In this document: piece by piece, positions 17,801-29,800 of the stretch
Position numbering within the stretch: position 1 is the stretch's first letter
Layout of the letters: the number at the start of each line of letters is the position of its first letter
Source of the DNA: Brienomyrus brachyistius
Lineage: Eukaryota; Chordata; Actinopteri; Osteoglossiformes; Mormyridae
Length of the DNA: 64,000 nt
Reading direction: 5' to 3'
Assembly (NCBI RefSeq): GCF_023856365.1
Contig: NC_064541.1
Span: 25,522,214 to 25,586,213 of the forward strand
The notes under the pieces: model-generated
Database searches by the model: none
Seen by the model: the letters and a program-made list of their open reading frames with translations, nothing else
Told to the model about the DNA's origin: nothing
Position numbers and translations under genes: made by a program

Positions 17801-20800
17801 AAGGGGCAGAGGAGACAGGGCGAGGGACCCGCGGAGGAGCCAGGGAGGGAGCAGGAGGGAGCACCAGGGAAGGGGACGAGGGAGCTGGAAGGGGCCAGGG
17901 CGAAGGCACGGAGGAGGGGGGAGCCGCAGCAGGCGGCGATGTCCGGGGGAGGGCCGGAGGTAGGGGCCCCGCAGGCGACCGAGGAGCCGCCGTCGGGGAA
18001 CCCCCAGGCGACCGACCAGGACCCGGAGAGGGGAGCGAGGCAGGGCGACGAGGCACCGGAGAGGGACCCGCAGGCGACAGCCGACCCGGAGGGCCAGGAC
18101 CCGCAGGCGGCAACCGAGCCCCAGCGCAGGCGAGGCAGGGCGAGCCAGGGGGCAGGGCGGGCGGGACCCCAGCCCTGCGTCTGTGTCCCCTCCCTTTACG
18201 GGACACAGACATGACCCCAGGTTGGGGTCGAGTTCGCCGGGGCGAGGGAGAAACTGTCACAGGGGGAGAAGGGACAGGAGCGCGGTCAGGAGCTGCAGGT
18301 GGCTGCAGTGGGGGCGCCTGCCCGGGAGCTGCAGGTTGCTGCAGTGGGGGCGCCTGCCCGGGAGCTGCAGGTGGCTGCAGTGGGGGCGCCGGCCCGGGAG
18401 CTGCAGGTGGCTGCAGTGGGGGCGCCGGCCCGGGAGCTGCAGGTGGCTGCAGTGGGGGCGCCGGCCCGGGAGCTGCAGGTGGCTGCAGTGGGGGCGCCTG
18501 GACAGGAACAGGAGCGCGGTCAGGCACAGGAGCGCGGTCAGGCACAGGAGCGCGGTCAGGCACAGGAGCGCGGTCAGGCACAGGAGCTGGCTGCAGTGGG
18601 GGCGCCTGCCCGGGAGCTGCAGCAGGTGGCTGCAGTGGGGGCGCCTGCCCGGGAGCTGCAGCAGGCGGCTGCAGAGGGGGTGCCTCTGCAGGAACTGGAG
18701 CGCGGTCAGGAACTGGAACGCGGTCAGGAACAGGAGCTGGCTGCAGTGGGGGCGCCTGCCCGGGAGCTGCAGCAGGCGGCTGCAGAGGGGGCGCCTGCCC
18801 GGGAGCTGCAGCAGGCGGCTGCAGAGGGGGCGCCTGCCCGGGAGCTGCAGCAGGCGGCTGCAGAGGGGGCGCCTCTGCAGGAACTGGAGCGCGGTCAGGA
18901 ACAGGAGGTGGCTGCAGTGGGGGCGCCGGCCCGGGAGCTGCAGGTTGCTGCAGTGGGGGCGCCTGCCCGGGAGCTGCAGGTTGCTGCAGTGGGGGCGCCT
19001 GCCCGGGAGCTGCAGCAGGCAGCGAAGGCGGCTGCGCAGGCGGCGGCTGCGCAGGCGGCGGCTGCGCAGGCGGCGGCAGCGGCGAAGGCGGCTGCGCAGG
19101 CGGCGGCAGCGGCGAAGGCGGCTGCGCAGGCGGCGGCAGCGGCGAAGGCGGCAATGGCGGCTGCACGGGAGCGGGGTCCGCCGGCAATGGCGGCTGCACG
19201 GGAGCGGGGTCCGCCGGCAATGGCGGCTGCACGGGAGCGGGGTCCGCCGGCAATGGCGGCTGCACGGGAGCGGGGTCCGCCGGCAATGGCGGCTGCACGG
19301 GAGCGGGGTCCGCCGGTAGGGACGGCTGCTCCGGCTCGGGTTCCGCCGTCAGAGTCGGCTGCTCCGACGGGGAAACAGAGGCCCTCTGTAGCTGGAGAAG
19401 CTGTTTGAGGTCCCCTGCCAGCCGGTCGAGGTCCTCCCGCTCGGAGGCGGGAGTAAACGTGTCGAAGCCCCTTCTCAGACGGACAGTGAGCGCTTCTACC
19501 TCGTCGCTCACTGGAGGTGCCACCTCCGCTAACGCCCTCCAGAACAGCCCCTGGAGGGCGAAGAATTGATTGGCGAGGGCTGCCGTCTTCCCTGGGAGAG
19601 GCGAGGGATACGCCTCCGGGGTGGCTGCCGCGGGAGGTGGAACTGATACGTCCGGCGCGGGTAGGGCAGAAGTAGCCCTTATCAGAGCGCGGGGTACCCG
19701 GGGAATAACGTCCCTCATCGCTCTGACACCTCGGTTAGCCAGCCGCTCGGGCCGGTAATCACACCGCTCGAGGGGCGGCAGCAGTTCCGTGGGGAGGGGC
19801 TCCAGGTCTGGGAAGACGAAGGACTCGTCCTCTTCATCCTCACTTGGAGCCCAGAGCCTGGCCACGGAGCAGGGACCCAGACCGTACAGTCCCAGGTCGG
19901 GACCTAGGACGAGCTCCTCTTCCTCCTGAGGGAGCCCGGGGCTGGAGAGCGAGCAGGCGCCCAGATAAAGAGGCGGCGCTTCCGGGATTCGCCTTCCCCT
20001 GCGTCTCCTTTTCTTTGTTGGGTCTGTCATTCTGTCACGGGTCGAGGGCAACGATCGCGAGCAGAGAACGGCGATCGTGCGGAAGGAGCAAGCTGACAAG
20101 CGGGATACGGGAAAACGGGGGTTTAATCGGGGAACGGGGAGCAGGAGACATGGAACGCCAACTAACATCAATGACAGACAAAGCAAACTGGGGAGACCAG
20201 GACTTAAATACACGGAACAAGGCAGCAGGAAACAAGACACGACTGGGCAGGATCAGGAAATCACACGTGGGTAATTAGGGGGCGTGGCACACAGGAGGAG
20301 CGGACGAGCCGGGCATGACACTAGCCTTGTCCCCACGATGGCTATTGGGTTTTTTTGCAGTGCAGTGCTGACTTACATTCTTTAGTATGGTTGTAGCATG
20401 ATTTTTACATGCTTCTGCCTTGTACTCATGTGAAAAGTAAATTTATGCTACTACAGAAAACCACGCTTAATAGAAGAAGAAATGTACTTCAAAATGACCA
20501 CTAGATGGAAGCAGAGCTGTATGTTACTTAGGTTGGGTTTTTAATCATATTCTTTAATCAAATTATGTTTATGATTGTATCTTTATTTAGTTCAGAAGGA
20601 CTTTCTGTGTTACATTTAGCTAAAATATAATATAAATGTTTAAAAGGGGGGGGGGGGGAGTGTAAAACAGGAATAAAGATGCATGCAGTAGGTGTGTTTG
20701 CTGCCTGGGGTCCTTGCATAGCATGTGGGATGCGGAGTGTCTGTGTGGTTGGATAGTAGTAAGCTTCCCTGGGGAATCTCAGCCACAGAAGCTGTATACA

Positions 20801-23800
20801 CTAACGGTAGAGATGCTCCAGGGCTGCCTGATCTCACGTGGGAACCTCTGCAGGAGTCGTCCGCGAATTCCCTACAGCACAAACTAAGTAACCTTACTCA
20901 GTAGGCCATGTGAGTCACACTGTGTGGCCGTCAGCATCACCATTAAACGCTGCTGTCTGTTCCCTGAATGCGCTTATTGGTAACTTTCTGGTTATTGAAC
21001 ACTAGCCGCACCTGGTTCTTCCTTTGTTTCGAAGGTGTCGTGTGGCTTCTGCTCCTCTCCTGCTTACACTCATACCTGCTCGTGCACTGGAAGCTCAGCC
21101 GAGCTGCATTTATGCCCAGTTGGCTCCTTGACAGCATGAATCTTTGTAATCTGCTGTTCGCCTCACTTGTTGTTTTGGACAAAAGCATCTGCTAAATAAA
21201 AATAAATTTAAATGGAAAATTTTTCAGTGGGGACTCCATTTATATTGCAGTGGGTTCCAAAACGTCTCAATGCAAACAGGTGCTTTTTCAGGTATCATGC
21301 TCATTGGGGGCGCTTCCTTGTCTTTGGAGATTACTGTGGTCACGGAGCTATGGAGTGTTTCACTGAATGACCTGCATTCCTGGGGCCTCCGTGGCATTGC
21401 CCCAGTGCATTGCCCCAGTGCATTGCCCCAGTGCATTGCCCCAGTGCATTGTGTGGCACAAGGCAGAGGCTTGCTTGGCAGGGTATGGGCAGATGCTTTA
21501 ATGCAGTGTTTCTCAAACCGGTTCTCAGGGACCCCCAGATGGTCCACATTTTTGCTCCCTCCCAGCTCCCAGTGGACTGTCTGGGGACTGGTTTGAGAAA
21601 CACTGCTTTAAGGTTTGCAGGATGTCATGGCCAGAAACCGGCAGAAAAGGAGTTCTTAGGAAGCCGGAGTCTCAACGGAGGCATCTTTGCTCAGGAAACA
21701 AGCCTGACACAGAGATTAGCTTTACCACACAGTTTTCTTGTACCACCCCAACATCAGCCTCACCCCAAAACACCATGATGTCATTGTGATGATACGAAGA
21801 CAGCCGAAGGATTTTGGGAGCTCCAGGAGCCCCCACTTAAATATAAAGCTGAGAGACAGACCCCAAAGCACTACGCCTTCGTGTCAGTGTCACCGTCATA
21901 GCTGGACTCGCATGCTGTTATCCTCCCAAATTTGTGCATCATGCACTGTGAGGGACTTGCGTGGCTCCTGAATGAACGCGGCAGGCCATGTAGATCGCCG
22001 TAAATGAAAGTGTTGTGGGCCTTTCGGAGCTGGGTAATGTAACAATAACGCTTCATTCCGGATTGTCTTCTCATCCCGCCTACTGGCAATGAGAGTACGT
22101 TCACCCAAGGCTTTAAGGTTCCCCTGGTCTGTCAAAGCGTGCATCGACCGGGTAATTACCCAGAAATTGTACTCTTTGGCTCATAACCATTTCATGCCGG
22201 GTTTCCCCAGTGAAGCGATTGCATATTTATGACGAGGTCATTGCCGAGGAGCCGAAACGCTTTTGTTTTTCTTAGCAAAATTATTGTTATTCCAGGAGCT
22301 GAGGCTCTCCGCTCAGGCACCACCAGCCTCCGGGCACCTTTGGCACGACACTGAGTCACTGCCTTCCTGCTCTGGGAGCTTCGACGCCTCGGCAGCCTTT
22401 TCTCACCTAAGGCTCGAACCTGCGGACTCCAGCCTCTAAGCAGTCTATCGCCAAGCGTCACTCTGACAATCATGCCTTAGGCCTCATGCCAGACACCTGC
22501 TTTAATATCAGACTGAAATCTCACATGTAACAGCACTACCAGCACATAAGATCAGAGGTAGACATGGAAAGAGCTGATTGGTCAGGCTGGTTGGCACCTG
22601 ATGTTAAGCACAAAGGAATTGGATCGTGATGCTGGCTGAGGTGAAAGTGTTTCTATTGGTCCTGGGCTTTTAATGCCTACAGCAGTGTAAAGGTGGCTGG
22701 AGTCATTTACAGAAGACAGAACAACAACTGCGAGAGGAACATTAAAGTAGGGTTAGAAATGCGATGGATTAACTGTAGATAATAAGCACCCAATAACCAG
22801 GGGTACATAGAGGGAACTTTCCCGCTGTTTTCTCATGACATGCTCTCCGGTTATCAGACTCGCTTTGGCTCAAGGCAAAAATGAAAAAGCATAAAGTGTT
22901 CTTTCTGGTGTTCCGTAATTTCAGGTCTCCTTGCTGCTGTGCAGCTCTCACGAGATAATGAAGGAAGCCCAGTGTCCAATTCCTCTGGGGGGTAATTCTA
23001 CCCGGCAGATACCACAAACGGCAGAATCAAATCGGATTGGGATGCCACACAAACATCAGCTATGTGTTCATAGCCCCATAAATCAGCAGATATTTCATCC
23101 TCCGAGCCAGAAAGACATTTTTTCTGATTCTACAGGGCACAAAAGCGATTTTGATTTATGCTCTCTCTGTTCATAAGCTTCAAGGTCCAAAGTGAAGTTA
23201 TACACCAGTCTGTGTAAATCAAGCCCGTCTGGTACTGGGCAGAGAGAGTATAACCAGTGATTTAAAAGGCCCTGCTGTGTGGTCTGTGTCCCCCCCCGAC
23301 CCCCCACACAAAGTGCTCAGTTGAAGATGCAGGGCATTCCCCAAATAGCAGTAACGTTAGTATGTTTCGGTAATTCACTAGTCATTTTCCTTTAAAGAGC
23401 CTTACAGAGCTGTAGCAGAGCGTCAGGCCAGTGACGGTTAGCACTGGACGCTTTAGCTATTAGAACGTCGGATCGGGGCGCGGCTCTTCCCCCCTCACCT
23501 GCCCACTCTGATTAAATTGTCAAGAATCTGATCAGAGATATAATAGAGACATCCCTGCTCCATGGGGGAGACCAAGGCGTGGCTGTATGGGGAGACACTC
23601 ACAGGAGCTGCATTATGCATTAATGTCTCTTTGTTACAATATTATTGCATTGTCATGCAGTTATTACACAATATAATTAAACAGCTCATAGGCTTAACAT
23701 GGAATCACAAATTGAATAAAACAATGTTACAGACAGGAGGATGTTACAGCCAAGAGAATGTGTCAGACATGAGGAAATTACAGACTGATTTACTAAATAG

Positions 23801-26800
23801 GAGGACATTACAGACAGGAAAATGGTGCAGACAGGAAAACATCACAGACAGGAGGACCTTAAGGATGGTAGAAGAAGATGCTCATGTTTCTGTGTCCTTC
23901 TGGAATAATCACACCCGAAACTGAGTTTTCGACCAGCCTGTCACATTTCTTGATCACATCTCTTGATGTGGCATTTTCCAGCGGCTATGAGAGCATCCCG
24001 CACTTGTGACACTTGGTGGCTGTGTGTCTGTGAGTGTGTCTGTGAGTGCGTGTAGGTGGCAGGAAGTCCCCGATCTCTCTGTTACAGCTGATGACCAGAC
24101 CCACCTCTGCTCTCTTCCAGTTTTTCAGTGTCCCCTCTCCATTACACCCACCATGTACAAGCCTTTCTGTGGTCGCAGCTGTTCACATAGGCAGTTGGGA
24201 AGTACTGTGGGCGCGGTTAGTAAGACCTTTCGTTTCACAGGACAGGTACTATCGCCAATCTGCCCCTAAGTATTCTCATTTTCCAGTGGTTGCAGTAAAT
24301 ATTTGCAAACAGCCATAGGGGCCGTAGTCTTTAGGGTGTTCTTGTTGCTGTTGTATTTAGTTATTTTAAGCTCAAGTCCCATGTTGGACTTTTGTAGAAG
24401 CCCAGAAAGCCCGCTGACACAGCAGGGGCGGGCATTCCTGCGGCACCCTTTTTGGTGGTTTATGGCACCACTTAGCAGTGATGTGCTCCCGTCTGAACCA
24501 GGCCCTCTGCTGCTCAGTTGCTTCATCGTTTTCCAGGGATGCAGGGCGGTAGTTCTGGCCTTGCCTAGTGAGCACAGCACCACCGAACGATTCTCTGTGG
24601 AAATGGCGACAGCGTGGAGGATTTTCCTTACCTGACAACTTCTGACAGACAGCATAAATATGAGTCTGGATTCAGCAAAACCTCGTGAGATTCATGTGTC
24701 AGGAATGGAAAGGGGGGCGGGGGCGGGGGGGGGGGGGGTTTCTGACAAAACATACAACCAAGTGAACACCCGCCAGCCAACAGCTTGCATTTAACTTTGC
24801 TCTCCTGACGCCTGACTGTTCTGAATGCAGGTAGGACCCTTGGGCCCGGAAGTTTAGAGAAGTGTTGATCTTCTCTCAGAACTCTGCAGACCAGTTACGG
24901 GTCCCGGTGAAGCCTTAAGCCAGGGGCCGAGCGATAGCCAGCAGGGGATTACAGCACCCAGGCCCCGCTCCTCATCCTTATTCTGTTCTTTCTGTCTCAC
25001 CCATTCATTCCTGTAGAATGTACAGTAACTCCAAGCCATTCACAGCTCATTTTGTCCAACATACAGCTTCTTTGATTGTGGCCTCCTGTTTTGGAGGGGG
25101 GGAGGACACAACAAGCTCAGGCTGTACGTGAGGGGCCACTTTCCCCTGCCGTACCAGCAGTAAACGACCTCCCTCACCCAGGCCTTGTCAGTGTGTGTCT
25201 CGTGCTGCTACTGGGGGGCAGAAATGAGGCTGAGAAAAATAAGAGCACAGAAGGGAGGGGGCATGTCAGGGCAGAGAGCTATAACCACAGTCCCGGAATG
25301 AGCTTCTGTCCAAAGCAACGTACAAGCATGCAAAGCTTAGGATCAGAGAGCAAGGCTGGCCAGCATCCCTAGAGTAACTGGGGTTAGGGGCACAATGGTG
25401 ACATTCCAGAGGATTTAAACCCATACCCTTCAAGTTATGGATAGCTGACTGTTGATCTCTTCACTCGCTTGCTTGGCTCTGGCAGCAAAGTGCTGAAGGA
25501 GGTACCAGTGGGTGACCTGAACCCCGACGAAACAATGCAGGTCCAAACGGAGGCCCAGCTGCTCGCACAACTCCACCATCCCTCCATCTTGAAGTTCTAC
25601 AGCAGTTTCCTGGAGAAGGACATCTTCTGCATCATCACCGAGTACTGTGAGGTGAGACCATCCAGGTATGATGCTCTCGCTATGACATATGATGGTTGAT
25701 TGGATCGCAGGTAGGATTAAGCATAACTCATTGGTAGGAATTTGGCCTCCTGTACCTGTAGGATCTTGACAAGGATCCCCCCAGGCCAAAAAAATCCAGT
25801 CTGTGTGCTTGTCCCAGTCAGCAAATGGAGAGCTTGTCTGATTCCATTATTCCCTGACCCTTGCAGTGTGTGATCCCTTTTATCTACGTCTATGTCAGTG
25901 TTCCCCAACAATTATACAGTGTAATTAATCTGAATTTCCTAATTTTCCTAATTTCCTAAGGGGGCCGAGCGAGACGGCTGTGATACTGAAAAATACCGTA
26001 TTATGTCTGTTAGTTCACATTAGCCCATGTGCCATTTAAGTAATGTGTCTTTTAAGAACAAAACTCACATTTGGTTCAGTGATAAATGCCAGCCAGGGAT
26101 TTTCATATAAGTCTTGCACCCCCCACTGGCAGCAAGGCACAACTGCAGGTACTGTGCAGTTTGCCTGGTATCTCTCAGTCTACAATCGCACGTAGAATGC
26201 ACTGTCAGGAACAACAGGAAGCTTCTCTCGCTGACTTTTGACTGGCTTCCCACTGAGCATGTGGCAAAGCCGCGTGGCTGAAATGCACACATGCCACATA
26301 CTGCAGGCATCTCGCCCTCATCTCTCCGCTGTCTCTCGGGATCTGTGCTGTCACTCATCACACTGGATCCTATAATCCATAATCTAATCCAAAATGAAAT
26401 GAAACAAAGAGGCCTGTGTTTTCCTTCTTATCTCACTGGGGTGCTGATGCTGACACTGCGTGGCCCATATCAAGGTTACAGATTGCACCTCAAAGCCACC
26501 CACCCACGTTAATGAGCCCTGAACATTGATCTCCATTGATTACACCCCCCCTGCCACCCCCTGTCCACAGAACAGTCAGCTGCAATGGAGTCGGGATTCT
26601 GGTTGGACTGTCACGTCCGCTGAGGTGAAGGTTGAGATGCAGTGATCGTACTCGTCGTGTCAGTGCAGTGCCTCTCTATGCTATTTCCTGAGGTGGAAAG
26701 CTCAGGTCCAGAAAGAACAAATTTAGACCAAGATTTTATTTCACCCAGCATTTGAGTTCTCTGTGAATAAGACTGTTTATACTGAACTGATTGGTTGAAA

Positions 26801-29800
26801 CAAAATCTTGGTCTGGATTTGTCCTTTTGGAACCGGAGCTTTCAGCCTTTGGCTGTTTCTGTCTGTGAGCCCTTTGCCAGTTCAGGTCATCCTCTGCCCG
26901 GCCCTGTGCAGCGACTCATGGGTGATCTGCAGCATGGTGCTCTCCCTGCTAGCCAATGGGGATCTGCGAGAATCTTCACGACTGCTCAGCAGGCCGTGTT
27001 CTCACATACACACACACACACACACACACTGGGGCCGCCTCTGAGGCCTCATGCAGCTGATTGTTCGATACTGATAACTGGCAGCTCTCTAATGAATGAC
27101 CTGCCAGTGAAGTACTGGGCTGTCTCACATTCACTGCAGGACCTTCAAGCCGCCCAAGTACTTTTCTATCTTCATGAACAGGATTTGATTTTTGTCGGCT
27201 TATGTCGACTCGCCCAAATCAAAGTACATTTTGAACAGCCATGTCTTGACAAATGTAACTTCTTTTAATGAGTGACTGAGCAGTGATGGCGATAAAGAAT
27301 AGCGTGGCGAATCGAGAGTGTTATGCAGACATGTAGTGCTTGAGGGGCTGTTATGTCTTTATGGGGAGATATTAATTACCACATGACACATCGCGCCCTA
27401 ATACTGCCATGTGATTGGTTGGGTGCACTCACACCTCCAGGGTTGGGGGTTTTATACTCCACTCCCTGCTCCGTGTGGGTGGAGTTTTGCGTCTTCCCCC
27501 CACATTGTACAGGTTGCCTCCTGTCGACCTTCAGTTAGGGTAATTGGTGTTTCTAAATAGACCACTGCACGAGTTCTGCAATGGTCTGGCACCAGTGAAA
27601 TAGATTTTCGTTCCCATGGGACAGACACATGACTGAGAATGCCAGCGAAATAGATTTATATTCCCGTGGGATGCGGAGTGCAGGGATGGCATGGAGTCAT
27701 AATCTCACACTGGAAATGAAAGAAAAGTAAGGAATAAAATGAGCCTTCATGAGCCAAAGCTAGTGAATCGAATGCGATTCGTTTAATGGCTCTTTATAAA
27801 GGCACGTCTGGTAATTGTAACTTGAGCGAATTGGAATGTAATCTACATGCAGCCTCTTTGCCCCGTTATACCTCAACAGCCTATTGTGCAAAAGAAATAT
27901 GTTTAATCAATTAAGAGATTGATTGGCCCATTGCAGCTGTGCTTAAGGCTGCTGGGCAGCTGGGAGACGCAGATATAGGAGTGTCATGCTTCGGCAGGAG
28001 ACTCAGGAATGCTGGAAAGTCATTGTTTACAACAAAATGCTACTCAGCTGGAGTCACTGGACTTTCTCAGCGAATGAGTGTGTGTGTCCAGCACTCGGAG
28101 TAAGTCACTCAGATGTTTGTGCATTCCGTAATACTTATGCTGGTTTAATTTCAGCTCGTTTTAGTGACTATGCCTGGTTTTAACTCTTAAGGTAATAATG
28201 GTGGTGGTCTGATGGATAGGGAAGCACACATGTTATTAAAAGACGGCTGGTTTGAATCTCTAACCAGCAAAACACCACTGAGGTACCCTGGCTGGGGTAC
28301 CCTGGCTGAGGTACCGCCCCCAAGCACTGCTCTCCCGGTGCTGAATTGACTGCCCCCTGCTATGTCACTTATGGGGCACATTTCAGTGGACACATTTCAC
28401 TATGGTGAACGTTTCACTTCCCTTTACATTTATAGAGCATTTACAGTTGAAGGCTCGGGATACAGTCCCCAGGAATGAATGGGCTCATTAAATCTGCTAG
28501 CATCCATGCAGGTCACCTTCTTTGCTTATGAGTGATGTAATCGTTCAGTCCTACATGGAATTTTAATTGCAAAATTGTTTAATCTGTTCTTTAGTCAGCT
28601 GATCACTGGTTACTTGTATCAGTGTTTGCTGGATTCTTCTGGTTTAAAATTCTGTGCTTTTATGTGATTGACACAAAGGTATAATGACAGGCGGGTACAG
28701 CTGAGATCAATACTGTGCAGTATTGACTCAAGATGGGTGGGGCGGTGCCGATAATGGGGGTGCGGTACATGTATTTATGGTGCCCTTGGGTTCAAATTGT
28801 CCCGGACAGCCCCGCAATGCCCCCCTCCCACCAGCCTAAGCTGTCATTACACAGTAAGCTGGGGGAGCTGTTGGACACCTCTGATGACAATAGTGAGGGA
28901 AATGCAGAGCCCTTCAGACACTGGGGCACTCAGACGCCCGTCACAGAGCAGAACAGCTCAATCTGGGGCAGAGCCCCCTATGGACCGCGTGTCGTCTGGC
29001 TTTCATACCAATTCATTCCTCTGCATCAATCGCTCCAATTTCCAGTGAATTACCAGTACAAATCATGATTCATTGCCCACAGAAATCTAGCCATGAAATA
29101 AGGCAATACTTAAATGCTTGGGAAAACAGTCAATGTTAAATGTGTTCCATTTTAATCAACTACATAAATGACCAAAAATATTTTAACTGGATGATACTGT
29201 GAGTTTGGCTATTAAATATTATGTTGACATCACCTTTATTTACAGACAAATAAGTAAATCTAATGCGCTCTCCGCATCGTATTCTGGGTGCTGTGAGTAA
29301 GTCCTGTACTCATACGCAGATCCGGGGGGTGTTAAGGGGTGACCGTGGCCCCCCAGACTGAAACCTGACCACCCCATTTGCCACCCCCACTGAATTTACA
29401 TTTTGATTAAATCAGACTTTTATCCTGTAACTGTTTCTCTGTGTCCCTGATGATAAACTGATATAGAATGAGCTCACAGCGCTGCTGAGCTAAACATGTG
29501 CTCTGAGAACAGGAGTCATGCAGGAGGCTGGGAATCCTGTACTTATTGTAAGGTTGTTACCTTAACTGCAAGAAATTGACAAATTAAATGTGTATTTGAT
29601 CATTCCACCACTGCCTGGACTATAAACAATGTGGAGTTATAGCGTTTAGGTACCTTAAACATCCCTTTATTTTCTATATGCCTTATATTCATGTTTAGAT
29701 TTATGTGCCGCCACAGAATGACCTCTGGTCCCACGCTGGTCACCCCACTGGCAATTTTCTGGCTCTGCTTCTGTTCAGAGTAACATACAAGGAAAGCTTG

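Larger units (their letters stand above)
17024..20320 (-). mobile_element. Complete LTR retroelement, non-autonomous
   Basis: Two 288-bp direct repeats starting TGTCA and ending TGACA, flanked by the 5-bp target duplication CTAGC (17019-17023 and 20321-20325). In minus orientation each LTR has TATTTAAG, then ATTAAA, in the order of a promoter and a polyadenylation signal. A 9-G purine run sits just before the 3' LTR. The interior (2.7 kb, very GC-rich) has one long frame and no reverse transcriptase, integrase or protease. I see no clear tRNA primer site. It is antisense to NEK11 in intron 1. Confidence 0.93.
20326..25485. other. NEK11 intron 1, 3' part, no exon seen
   Basis: Contains a fish repeat tail (about 21165-21210, ttggacaaaagcatctgcta type), a 13-bp repeat, an hAT MITE, a poly-G run near 24720-24740 and the SINE-like fragment at 25290-25440. 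No coding exon supported. Confidence 0.6.

Noticed and set aside
17497..19569. 690-residue plus-strand open frame, Gly/Cys/Ala-rich
   Set aside because: A shadow of GC-rich tandem repeats inside the LTR element. The element's own signals (TATA-like, ATTAAA, purine tract) point to the minus strand.
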